DNA of 64,000 bases from an uncultured Pontibacter sp. (GTDB lineage Bacteria; Bacteroidota; Bacteroidia; Cytophagales; Hymenobacteraceae): positions 124,001 through 188,000 of the forward strand of contig CANMMP010000004.1 of the NCBI GenBank assembly GCA_947499125.1. The letters run 5' to 3'. Position 1 is the stretch's first letter; the number at the start of each line of letters is the position of its first letter. Made by a program: the position numbers and the translations under genes. Positions 8,551-16,281 of this stretch are shown here, piece after piece. The notes under the pieces were generated by a model. It was not told the DNA's origin. It was given only the letters and a program-made list of their open reading frames with translations, and did no database searches.

Positions 8551-10419
8551 ATGATCAAACCTAAAAGTGATAATCCGGCTCCCTACAAACGGTCAAAATT
8601 CTTTCACCTTCTTTTGCTAATAGCTTTATGCTTTCTATCTGATTCCGTTCTTGCTCAATCGGAAAGTGGCGCTGATAGCAGCTTGTTTAGTAAACCAGGT
8701 ATCATTATTACTATTACCCTGCTAATCACTCCGATTGTAGCTGCTCTCTTCCTGCTTGTAGTAAAGGCCAACAGACTATTTAAGAATATTCAGAACAGGA
8801 AAGATACTGAGGAAGCCACTCGTTTCTCCGAGTACCTGAAGACGTTAAATGTTGACCAACTGGATGCCCTGCAGAACGACAGAAGACATCAGGTATACCA
8901 CTTAAACAACAAGGAGCTGTCAGGTCCGTTTTCCCCGGTAGATTCTAAAGGGCTGTTAAGTAGTATTAATGAACATGCCAATATTCGTTTCATTGAGTCG
9001 AAGCGCAAAGCTATTGTTCGCCCTGATATTGACCCGGCACTTTCAAAACTTATACTTTGGTTTTTAGGTACGGCAACTTTCTGGCTTGTATTCGGCACCT
9101 CAGTAGGGGAGTACCTTGGCATAAAGTTCGTGGCACCCGATGTAGATCAGGTAAGCTGGCTAAGTTTCGGCAGGTTGCGCCCGGTGCATACTAACGCAGT
9201 GTTCTGGGGCTGGTCATCGCTGGGTATGCTTGGCTTAGGTTATTATGTAGTACCACGTGTAAGCAACATCCAGCTACATAGCCTGAAAAGTGGCTGGTGG
9301 ACACTGATACTTATTAACGCTTCAGTTGTTCTGGGGACTATAGCGCTGATGGCTGGTATCAATAACGGAGGCGGGGAATACCGTGAGTACATCTGGCCTA
9401 TCCAGTTATTGTTCGGCATTGGCCTGGTGATCACGCTAATCAATTTCCTTAGAACTGTCGCTAACCGCAAAACTACCGAGATCTATGTTTCGAACTGGTA
9501 CATAGTAGCGGCCGTCATCTTTACTATAGTTATCTCCATTGTAGCCTATGTGCCTAATTTCCAGAATGGACTCGGCGAAACAATTATACAGGGTTACTAC
9601 ATGCACCAAGGTGTTGGCATGTGGTTCATGTTATTCACACTCGGGTTGGTTTATTATTTTCTGCCACAGCAACTCAACAAACCTATTTATTCCTATAGCC
9701 TGGGCATCCTTGCCTTCTGGTCCCAGATATTCTTTTATACTGTTATCGGAACACACCATTTCATTTTCAGTGCCATACCCTGGACGCTGCAGACAGTAGC
9801 GATAGTGGGTAGTGCCGGCATGATCATCCCGGTAGTATCTGGTACAACAAACTTTGTGATGACCTTCAGGGGAGCCTGGCATAAAGTGGCGGGAAGTTAT
9901 ACGTTGCCCTTCTTCATTGTAGGCATCATCTTTTACTTCACAGGTTCACTTCAGGGCACTGCAGAGGCATTTCGCAGTACCAACCTGATATGGCACTTTA
10001 CTGATTTTACTGTGGCGCACTCGCACCTGACCATGTATGGCATCATCGCCTTCTTCTTATGGGGTGGGATATATGCTATTGTACCACGACTTACGCGCCA
10101 GGAGCCGCCACAGATTACGGTAGGTATCCATTTCTGGATGGCCTTTATCGGGATGATGTTTTATACTATACCATTGATGTGGGGAGGTACTCTGCGTGGC
10201 CTGATGTGGATTGAAGGGTTGCCATTTATTGAAAGTGTAACTATGATGGCTCCATACTGGTTGTGGCGTGCCATTGGCGGCTCGCTTATGTGGGTATCGC
10301 ATCTGGTATTCGCATATAATATGTATAACATGATCAACCCGCGCAATACAGTGAATATCAACGATACAGCCATTAAGAATCTACGTCCTAAAAATGCTGA
10401 ATTAGTTGATATCACCTAA
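8551..10419 (+). CDS. ccoN: cbb3-type cytochrome c oxidase subunit I
   Basis: Catalytic heme-copper oxidase subunit of 622 aa. The core keeps the C-family ligands: H213 (RPVHTNAVF, low-spin heme), H352 (YMHQGVG) and H402/H403 (GTHHF) for CuB, Y396 (QIFFYTVIG) at the cross-linked tyrosine position, and H490/H492 (VAHSHLTMYG) for the hemes. Tyr at that position argues for O2 rather than NO reduction. An N-terminal extension of about 160 residues carries a signal-like helix (HLLLLIALCFLSDSVLAQ), a second helix (about 50-72) and a soluble charged stretch. No typical CcoG, CcoH or CcoS assembly gene is seen nearby. Confidence 0.9.
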   Translation: MIKPKSDNPAPYKRSKFFHLLLLIALCFLSDSVLAQSESGADSSLFSKPGIIITITLLITPIVAALFLLVVKANRLFKNIQNRKDTEEATRFSEYLKTLNVDQLDALQNDRRHQVYHLNNKELSGPFSPVDSKGLLSSINEHANIRFIESKRKAIVRPDIDPALSKLILWFLGTATFWLVFGTSVGEYLGIKFVAPDVDQVSWLSFGRLRPVHTNAVFWGWSSLGMLGLGYYVVPRVSNIQLHSLKSGWWTLILINASVVLGTIALMAGINNGGGEYREYIWPIQLLFGIGLVITLINFLRTVANRKTTEIYVSNWYIVAAVIFTIVISIVAYVPNFQNGLGETIIQGYYMHQGVGMWFMLFTLGLVYYFLPQQLNKPIYSYSLGILAFWSQIFFYTVIGTHHFIFSAIPWTLQTVAIVGSAGMIIPVVSGTTNFVMTFRGAWHKVAGSYTLPFFIVGIIFYFTGSLQGTAEAFRSTNLIWHFTDFTVAHSHLTMYGIIAFFLWGGIYAIVPRLTRQEPPQITVGIHFWMAFIGMMFYTIPLMWGGTLRGLMWIEGLPFIESVTMMAPYWLWRAIGGSLMWVSHLVFAYNMYNMINPRNTVNINDTAIKNLRPKNAELVDIT

Positions 10420-10492
10420 ATGAAACAGGAGGTTTTAAATCTCAATAAAGCACATGAAAACTATATCAGTTGCACATTAACATACAAAGCGT

Positions 10493-11503
10493 ATGATGGA
10501 CTTTTTTAATGATTACAGAAGATTATACCTTTCGGCGCTCGGCTTATTCCTGTTGCTCACCACCCTGGTGGCTATTATGCCTGCTATCAGCAACCAAAAC
10601 AATAACAACCCTTTGCCAACCGAAAAGGCGCTGAGTGATGCCGCTATGGCAGGCAAGGCGCTGTATGTAGCTAACGGCTGTGTGGCATGCCATACCCAGC
10701 AGGTACGTAACCTGGATATGGACAAAGTTTGGGGCAAGCGCCCAAGTATAGCTGCCGATTATGCCGATGAACAACGAACCGATTTATGGCGGAACACTGC
10801 TACCCTGATGGGTACCGAACGAACAGGACCAGACCTGACTGATGTTGGCAACCGCCAACCCAGTGCCGAGTGGAATCTGTTACACCTCTATCAACCTCGT
10901 GCGGTAGTAGCAGAGTCTATTATGCCGGCATATCCCTGGTTGTTTGAAGAGAAAGTTGAGTTGGAAGAAGGCGATGTAGAGATCCCGGTTCCTGATGCTT
11001 TCCGGAAAGGTGTGAAAAGTAAAATAGTTGCAACCGAAGATGCCCTGAACCTGGTAGCCTACCTGCAATCGCTGAAGCAGGCCGAGTTACCATCAGCTAT
11101 ACCTGCACCAGAATTTCTTTATAAGCGTGAAGAAAACACAAAGACTGCAGCAGCAGGAGAAGATATGGGACTTGATGGTGTATCGCTTTACGCGGCAAAC
11201 TGCCAGAGCTGTCACCAGGCTAATGGAGAAGGTTTGAAAGGAGCTTTCCCTCCGCTTAAAGGAAGTACTATTGTGCTGGATGATGATCCGGAAATACTGA
11301 TAGATGTAGTAATGAACGGTTACGATGCCAGACCAGAGTATGGGTCTATGCCCGCTATCGGAACAAATATGAAGTTATCAGCTGCTGAGGTAGCTGCCAT
11401 CATTAACCACGAACGCACCAGTTGGGGCAATAACGCACGAAAGGTATCTGAAGAGGAAGTACAGAAGATAATGGACCTCCTAAAGCAGACAGCCAAGAAA
11501 TAA
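10493..11503 (+). CDS. CcoO-like subunit fused to a cytochrome c domain
   Basis: Electron-delivery subunit of the cbb3 oxidase, 336 aa. An N-terminal transmembrane anchor (about 11-31) is followed by a CcoO domain with heme site C63-VAC-H67 (NGCVACHTQQVR) and the CcoO signature GPDLTDVGNRQPSAEWNLLHLYQPR...SIMPAYPWLF. A second class I cytochrome c domain has C237-QSC-H241 and a probable axial Met at 286 (YGSMPAIG). CcoO and CcoP are usually separate; here one mono-heme domain stands in for CcoP. The first of two adjacent ATGs (10493, 10496) is taken. Confidence 0.88.
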   Translation: MMDFFNDYRRLYLSALGLFLLLTTLVAIMPAISNQNNNNPLPTEKALSDAAMAGKALYVANGCVACHTQQVRNLDMDKVWGKRPSIAADYADEQRTDLWRNTATLMGTERTGPDLTDVGNRQPSAEWNLLHLYQPRAVVAESIMPAYPWLFEEKVELEEGDVEIPVPDAFRKGVKSKIVATEDALNLVAYLQSLKQAELPSAIPAPEFLYKREENTKTAAAGEDMGLDGVSLYAANCQSCHQANGEGLKGAFPPLKGSTIVLDDDPEILIDVVMNGYDARPEYGSMPAIGTNMKLSAAEVAAIINHERTSWGNNARKVSEEEVQKIMDLLKQTAKK

Positions 11504-11532
11504 GAAAGTATAAATCCAAATAAAGACTAAAA

Positions 11533-11778
11533 ATGCAAAACCAGGAAGAAGATTACCTGCCAAGTCTGATTACGGCAACTCTTTTTGAAGGAAGACAACT
11601 GGCTATAAAATTAGCCAGAAAATCCATAGGCGCCATTCAAACGGATGCGTCTGTTCGGCAGCAGCTACGTGCTGCTTATGCTACCGATACAGCCCAGTTA
11701 ATTGCCTCGGCTCATGTAATTGCAGTAGAGTTTCAGACAATTGCCCAGGCAAACAACTATTGGAGAACAAAAGATTAA
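11533..11778 (+). CDS. small protein of unknown function in the oxidase operon
   Basis: An 81-aa soluble, Ala- and Gln-rich, mostly helical protein (MQNQEEDYLPSLITATLFEGRQLAIKLARKSIGAIQ). It starts 29 bp after the CcoO-type gene and lies within the oxidase operon. No family recognised; an assembly or stability role is only suggested by position. Confidence 0.6.
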   Translation: MQNQEEDYLPSLITATLFEGRQLAIKLARKSIGAIQTDASVRQQLRAAYATDTAQLIASAHVIAVEFQTIAQANNYWRTKD

Positions 11779-11792
11779 ATGCCGTCCAAGTT

Positions 11793-12050
11793 ATGAAAAC
11801 ATTCCTGCTTACAATTTTTGCTTCACTTCTGAGCCTCGCAGCCAACGCCTGTCCAGCCTGTGAAAAGCAACAGCCTAAAGTATTGCAGGGCATCAGCCAC
11901 GGGGCAGGGCCGCAGAGTAATTGGGATTATGTACTGGTCTGGGCGACAGTTATACTTGTGGTGCTTTGCTTTTTTTTCAGTATAAAATGGTTGACCCGGC
12001 CAGGCGAAAAAAGCAAAGACCATATCAAAAGAACAGTATTAGATTTCTGA
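11793..12050 (+). CDS. small membrane protein with CxxC, oxidase operon
   Basis: An 85-aa protein with a signal-like first helix (FLLTIFASLLSLAANA), an exported CPAC motif just after it, and a second transmembrane helix (YVLVWATVILVVLCFFFSIKWL). The CxxC could serve redox or copper handling during oxidase assembly (inference). The ATG at 11793 is preferred to an upstream frame extension because it begins the signal-like helix. Confidence 0.65.
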   Translation: MKTFLLTIFASLLSLAANACPACEKQQPKVLQGISHGAGPQSNWDYVLVWATVILVVLCFFFSIKWLTRPGEKSKDHIKRTVLDF

Positions 12051-12054
12051 TATC

Positions 12055-12456
12055 ATGGAAGATAAAAGTTCTGTAATAATTTTTGTGGATGATGATCCGC
12101 AGCCAGTCGGCTCGTTTAAATCTCCCATAAACTTTGAACTGGATACCCGGAAACTGGTAGATGGGGAACATACGCTACGCATCGTAAGCAAAGACCCCTC
12201 TGGCAAAGAAGGTATTCGCAAAATACCGTTTGTGGTGCGTAATGGCCCCGATATAAACGTGGAAGGCATTTCTGAAAACGAAGTGGTAGACGGGGTGTTG
12301 CCTATTATGGTAAGTGCTTACGGCAAAGGAGATCAGAAAATTTTCTTGATTGAAGGCAGTGAAACGCCACGCAGCATTCCCAACTGGGTCTGGATACTGC
12401 ATATTGTTTTTGGAGGCTGGGCAATGTATTACCTGATCACTCAATTTACTATTTAA
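12055..12456 (+). CDS. Ig-like protein with C-terminal membrane anchor, oxidase operon
   Basis: A 133-aa protein. Residues about 5-105 form a beta-rich Ig-like region (GSFKSPINFELDTRKLVDGEHTLRIVSKDPSGKEGIRKIPFVVRNGP), and the C-terminus has one transmembrane helix (IPNWVWILHIVFGGWAMYYLI). It begins 4 bp after the preceding stop and ends 2 bp before the globin gene, so it is part of one transcript. It could be an accessory oxidase subunit; this is not proven by sequence. Confidence 0.65.
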   Translation: MEDKSSVIIFVDDDPQPVGSFKSPINFELDTRKLVDGEHTLRIVSKDPSGKEGIRKIPFVVRNGPDINVEGISENEVVDGVLPIMVSAYGKGDQKIFLIEGSETPRSIPNWVWILHIVFGGWAMYYLITQFTI

Positions 12457-12458
12457 TA

Positions 12459-12854
12459 ATGACAGCTAAACCTGATATAACCGGTCTGGAGGATATAAAA
12501 TTACTGGTAGATGCGTTTTATACTTCAGTTCAGAAAGATGAGCTGTTGTCACCCATTTTCCTTTCCAGGCTCCATGATCACTGGGGGCCACACCTGGAAA
12601 AAATGTATACTTTCTGGAATGCTGCCTTGTTTGGGGTAAAGGGTTATACAGGAAATCCATTTGCTAAGCATGCAACTATGGCCGTAGATGCAGAACATTT
12701 CGAACGCTGGCTCACTTTATTCCTGGGAACGATAGACGCTCACTTTGATGGCCCAGTGGCAGAAGATGCTAAGAAGAGAGCGCTAATAATGGCAACTAAC
12801 TTTGAAAGGCGCATTGACGGACTAAAAGGGACAGATAAGGTCACACTTGTTTAA
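12459..12854 (+). CDS. group III truncated hemoglobin
   Basis: A 131-aa heme protein. The pattern FY at residues 20-21 (B9-B10), the central WNAALFG segment, proximal histidine H80 (AEHFERWL) and W84 fit truncated globins of group III. Such globins bind O2 or NO and are often tied to NO detoxification. It is tightly linked (2 bp) to the oxidase accessory gene, which supports a role in microoxic or nitrosative conditions. Confidence 0.88.
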   Translation: MTAKPDITGLEDIKLLVDAFYTSVQKDELLSPIFLSRLHDHWGPHLEKMYTFWNAALFGVKGYTGNPFAKHATMAVDAEHFERWLTLFLGTIDAHFDGPVAEDAKKRALIMATNFERRIDGLKGTDKVTLV

Positions 12855-12904
12855 TCCTATCGCTTAAAGTTCATTTTTATCACTGGTAAACTTATAAAAA
12901 TAAC

Positions 12905-13180
12905 ATGGAGATGAAAGAAATACATGCCAATGCTTCTTACAAAGTGTTGAGCGTTACCTTAGCAAAAGGTGAAGAAATGCCAAGGCATTATGCCACTTCA
13001 GATGCGTTTTTAGTTATCAGGGAGGGTAAAGGAGTTTTGAAACTTACTGAAAAAGAAGAGAAACTTGAACCAGGCACTTCTATGGCTATATCTGCCAATG
13101 AACCTCATAGTTTACATATCCTTGAGAATTTTGCTGCCACTGTTATTTTAAGTGCTGATGCTGATATTAATTTCATTTAA
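12905..13180 (+). CDS. small cupin-domain protein
   Basis: A 91-aa single cupin: LAKGEEMPRHYATSDAFLVIREGKGVLKL, then LEPGTSMAISANEPHSLHIL. Metal-binding positions are partly kept (H in PRHYA, H in EPHSL). It lies 50 bp after the globin gene. Cupins like this accompany NO-responsive loci in Bacteroidota; the ligand is unknown. Confidence 0.78.
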   Translation: MEMKEIHANASYKVLSVTLAKGEEMPRHYATSDAFLVIREGKGVLKLTEKEEKLEPGTSMAISANEPHSLHILENFAATVILSADADINFI

Positions 13181-13299
13181 TATTCAGTTTCTGAAAATGA
13201 TTGCCTAAAAAGGGCGTAAGTATAAATTACTCTGATAAGGCGTTTAAAGCCCTAAAATGCTTTATGTTTGTATCAGAAGGTTTTAAATGTTAGAAAAGC

Positions 13300-13734
13300 A
13301 TGATTTCCAAGACATGTAAGTACGGGATTAGAGCAGCTGTATATGTGGCCTCGAGAGCTGAAGAAGGAGTAAAGCTGAGTGTTAAAGCTATAGCAAAAGA
13401 GGTAGATGCGCCCGAGGCTTTTACAGCGAAGATCCTGCAAATTCTGAACAAGCACCGGATCATAACATCTTTAAAAGGACCGTACGGCGGTTTTTTTATT
13501 GAAGAATATCAAATGGAGCAACCTATCATAAACATTGTAAATGCGATTGATGGTATGGCCGTTTTCTGGGAATGCGGGTTGGGATTAAAAAAATGTTCCG
13601 AAACTCATCCATGCCCCATGCACGACAAATTTAAAGTTGCACGAGAGTCTTTAAGGGATGTTTTTCAGAATACTACTATCAAGCAATTGGCCCAGGAACT
13701 TAAGGAGGGTACTTCTTTCATCAAAAATATTTAG
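13300..13734 (+). CDS. Rrf2-family transcriptional regulator, NsrR-like
   Basis: A 144-aa winged-helix regulator. The helix-turn-helix lies at about residues 25-65 (LSVKAIAKEVDAPEAFTAKILQILNKHRIITSLKGPYGGF). Three cysteines, C92, C99 and C105 (WECGLGLKKCSETHPCPMHDK), match the layout that ligates a [4Fe-4S] or [2Fe-2S] cluster in NsrR-type sensors. NO or redox sensing is therefore likely. Targets probably include its neighbours; a palindrome at 13757-13789 lies directly downstream, in front of the next gene. Confidence 0.87.
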   Translation: MISKTCKYGIRAAVYVASRAEEGVKLSVKAIAKEVDAPEAFTAKILQILNKHRIITSLKGPYGGFFIEEYQMEQPIINIVNAIDGMAVFWECGLGLKKCSETHPCPMHDKFKVARESLRDVFQNTTIKQLAQELKEGTSFIKNI

Positions 13735-13756
13735 GTAAGCTCCTATACTGAAGACC

Positions 13757-13789
13757 AAAATGTTTAACGTAATACGTACTTAACATTTT
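13757..13789 (+). promoter_or_regulatory. palindromic operator candidate
   Basis: Arms AAAATGTTTA (13757-13766) and TTAACATTTT (13780-13789) are inverted repeats with one mismatch around a 13-nt centre that itself contains ACGTAATACGT. It lies 38 bp before the ATG at 13828, in the gap after the Rrf2 gene, and is a plausible Rrf2 binding site. Confidence 0.5.
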
Positions 13790-13827
13790 GAACATAAATC
13801 TTCCCTTCACCACAAAATCAAATTTGT

Positions 13828-14568
13828 ATGGACAGCATGAAAACGGTTTCAGAGATACTGGACAGGCTTAAAAAGGAAGGATATTCTGTAGATTTTAACC
13901 TGGCCGATAATTGCCTTGTTTGTCACGGGAATTCGCTTAAGATCTCTCCTGATGAATTTATAGTTGATAAACATTACCGGTTTGAAGGTATTTCAGATCC
14001 GGGCGATGCTGCTGTGGTGTATGCGATCTCTTCTACTAAGCACGATGTGAAAGGCACACTGGTTGATGGCTATGGGATCTATAGTGATGGCCTGACTCAC
14101 GAATTGATTCAGGCCTTGCATCAGAAAGTATATGCTAGCCCTGAAATTACAACCGAATCTGTTCCTCAGCAGAAATTCAACGAAGCTACCCCACAGCGGC
14201 CTGAAGGAGAACGTCCGCTGGATGCGCCCCTGGTAAAAATGGATCTTAATGCTTTCAGAAAACAGATAAAAGAGGAGCAGGCATGGCATAACAGCGACCG
14301 TAACTCTATCACCATCTTCAAAACAAATGGTATGCGTCTTGTGCTGATCGGCCTGCACCAGGGCGCTGAAATGAAAACTCATACCGCTCGCGGTATCATC
14401 AGTGTGCAGGTGCTGGAAGGACAAATTAAATTTACGACGGAGCAGCAAACTTCTGAGTTAGGCGAGGGGCAGATGTTGACATTACATACAGGTATACCAC
14501 ACAGCGTGCTCGCCCTTAAAGAATCTGTTTTCTTGTTGACACTTGCTATTTCAAAACCAGGAAAGTAA
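13828..14568 (+). CDS. two-domain protein: Bacteroidetes 'PRPP synthetase-like' domain plus cupin
   Basis: 246 aa. The first 100 residues (VSEILDRLKKEGYSVDFNL, CLVCHGNSLKISPDEFIVDKHYRFEG, VVYAISSTKHDVKGTLVDGYGIY) match a small family often labelled phosphoribosylpyrophosphate synthetase in Bacteroidota databases. It lacks real PRPP synthase motifs and the label is doubtful. Residues about 150-245 form a cupin (GLHQGAEMKTHTARGIISVQVLEGQIKF, GEGQMLTLHTGIPHSVLAL). The fusion of the two is unusual. Its place after an NsrR-like gene points to the same stress response. Confidence 0.75.
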   Translation: MDSMKTVSEILDRLKKEGYSVDFNLADNCLVCHGNSLKISPDEFIVDKHYRFEGISDPGDAAVVYAISSTKHDVKGTLVDGYGIYSDGLTHELIQALHQKVYASPEITTESVPQQKFNEATPQRPEGERPLDAPLVKMDLNAFRKQIKEEQAWHNSDRNSITIFKTNGMRLVLIGLHQGAEMKTHTARGIISVQVLEGQIKFTTEQQTSELGEGQMLTLHTGIPHSVLALKESVFLLTLAISKPGK

Positions 14569-14691
14569 TAACCTGGGGTTTATATCTTTAAGTATGGTGT
14601 TTATTGCCTTATTATCAAGAGTGAAGTATAGGTAGTGTAACCCTTGCTATAAGAGTCGGGTTAAGTATACTTGCTGTGTAGCGGTATATTT

Positions 14692-15207
14692 ATGGCAGGA
14701 ACCAACAACACCATCTGGACCTTTGGGCATTCCACACGAAGCCCCGAGGAATTTGTAGCTATACTTCAATCATTTCAGATAGAAGTGCTGGTGGATGTGC
14801 GCCGGTATCCGGGTTCCAGAAAATTTCCGCACTTCAATGCTTCTGCTATGGAGTCTTATTTACCTGAAGCTGGAATCTTGTATGTCCCTGAAACTGAACT
14901 TGGAGGACGTAGAAAACCCAGGCCCAATTCCGTTAACATTGTTTGGAAAAGTGAATCATTTAGAGGCTATGCTGATTACACTGAAACTCCCAAATTTGAA
15001 GAAGGAATAGCGAAACTGACGGAAATTGCAGCTCAAAAACGCACTGCTTATATGTGCTCCGAAACATTGTGGTGGCGGTGTCACCGCGCCATAATCTCAG
15101 ACATCCTTAAAGAAAGAGGCTGGACTGTATTACATATAATGGGAGAGGACACGGTTAAAGAACATCCCTTCACTTCTGTTTACCTGGAAACACATCCCGA
15201 CAAATAG
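14692..15207 (+). CDS. DUF488-family protein
   Basis: A 171-aa protein with the DUF488 signatures IWTFGHSTRSPEEFVAIL, LVDVRRYPGSRKFPHFN and AYMCSETLWWRCHRAIISDIL. The conserved cysteines and His (CSE...WRCHR) suggest a metal or catalytic site, but the function is unknown. The ATG at 14692 is chosen over a TTG at 14671. It is transcribed alone. Confidence 0.85.
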   Translation: MAGTNNTIWTFGHSTRSPEEFVAILQSFQIEVLVDVRRYPGSRKFPHFNASAMESYLPEAGILYVPETELGGRRKPRPNSVNIVWKSESFRGYADYTETPKFEEGIAKLTEIAAQKRTAYMCSETLWWRCHRAIISDILKERGWTVLHIMGEDTVKEHPFTSVYLETHPDK

Positions 15208-15632
15208 TAGTGTTAACTATTCTTTGTGTCAGAGAGCTTAAAGTAGCTTGATCCACCTTTTGCTTCATTTCCGAAAGCATAAATTATCAACCCGTTATTC
15301 TATAGTTTTTAAAGCTAACTAGAGCAAATTATTATACTTTGAGATATTCCTCTAAACAATAATAGTATGGTGGTAAATGTGTCTAATTATACTTTATATT
15401 AAAATAATTAAGTATACTTGTCCTGTTATCTACCTTTATCTGATCAGATAGTTATATGCATAATCTACGTTTATGCTTTCTTGATAATAGGTTTTAATTC
15501 AGTTTGATTAATTTATCTTGAATGGCTGGGCTTATAAGGAGTGATAGGTAAACTTTAAGCCTGATTTATACTTTCGCTCATAAATTACATGCATAAAATA
15601 AGTGCATCTAAACAATACAGCTTATCGAAACA
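15208..15632. other. AT-rich intergenic region
   Basis: About 400 bp without a convincing gene or hairpin. The only notable point is that its last part reads in frame into the Crp-type gene (see the finding at 15615). Confidence 0.6.
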
Positions 15633-15683
15633 ATTGATACATTTTTAGCCCATTTCAGAAACTATATATCCCTTTCGCCTGCG

Positions 15684-16196
15684 TTGGAAGCTGCACTGAT
15701 AAACAGTATAACCTTCCGAGATTTTAAAAAAGGGGAAATGGTACATCATGCAGAACGGGTTTGCACGACAAGCTGCTTTATTCTGCAAGGTATGCTTCGG
15801 GTGTATTACCTGAAGGACGGCAGAGAAGTGAGCGAATACTTTTGCGCTGAGGGCGAATGGACCAATTCCCCGAGGAGCTTTACGCAGCAGCAACTAGATA
15901 TTTACTACATTGATGCCATCGAGGATACAAAAGTATGCTGTATACAAGTGCAGGACCTGGTGTATCTGTTCAATAATTTTCCAGAAATGGAGCGTTATGC
16001 CAGGCTCTCGATGGGTACACTGTTGGGCCACCTGTTAGAGCGTGTAACCTCGCAACGCTTCACCACCGCACACGAAAAGTACGCACATTTCTGTCAGGCT
16101 TATCACAATATCCACCATCGCATCCCGCTTGGCATGGTAGCTTCTTACCTCGGCATAACCCAGGAAACCCTAAGCCGGATCAGGGCAGTCAAATGA
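15684..16196 (+). CDS. Crp/Fnr-family transcriptional regulator
   Basis: A regulator with an N-terminal cyclic-nucleotide-binding-like domain (FKKGEMVHHAERVCTTSCFILQGMLRVYYLKDGREVSEYF) and a C-terminal helix-turn-helix (PLGMVASYLGITQETLSRIRAVK). The earliest normal start codon is TTG at 15684 (170 aa). However, the same frame stays open back to 15612 and encodes a typical family N-terminus (IQLIETIDTFLAHFRNYISLSP). The true start may therefore be a rare codon (ATA at 15615 or ATT at 15633). It probably controls the hydrolase gene downstream, whose promoter contains an FNR/CRP-type box. Confidence 0.85.
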   Translation: MEAALINSITFRDFKKGEMVHHAERVCTTSCFILQGMLRVYYLKDGREVSEYFCAEGEWTNSPRSFTQQQLDIYYIDAIEDTKVCCIQVQDLVYLFNNFPEMERYARLSMGTLLGHLLERVTSQRFTTAHEKYAHFCQAYHNIHHRIPLGMVASYLGITQETLSRIRAVK

Positions 16197-16199
16197 TTT

Positions 16200-16245
16200 T
16201 TTGATCTATGTCAAAGGTTATGGATTTCCATAGGTCTACCTTTGA
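16200..16245 (+). promoter_or_regulatory. FNR/CRP-type box and promoter of the hydrolase gene
   Basis: TTTGATCTATGTCAAA (16200-16215) is a near-perfect TTGAT-N4-ATCAA dyad. It is followed by a second palindrome TATGGATTTCCATA (16219-16232) and a -7 element TACCTTTG (16237-16244). The predicted start point near 16251 puts the first dyad centre at about -43, the spacing of class II activation by Crp-family proteins. Confidence 0.65.
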
Positions 16246-16281
16246 TACATACTATATAAACCAAACAAAACAAAACACACC

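Noticed and set aside
8551-10419. Reading the oxidase subunit as a nitric oxide reductase
   Set aside because: The Tyr before the His pair and the CcoO partner fit cbb3 oxidases, and the NorB helix VI glutamate is absent. The question is kept only as a finding.
12874-12900. TTTTTAT...ATAAAAA symmetry before the cupin gene
   Set aside because: Pure A/T symmetry in AT-rich DNA is expected by chance and has no further support.
13993-14448. Minus-strand open frame of 151 codons
   Set aside because: It is antisense to the clearly conserved cupin fusion protein; no family pattern.
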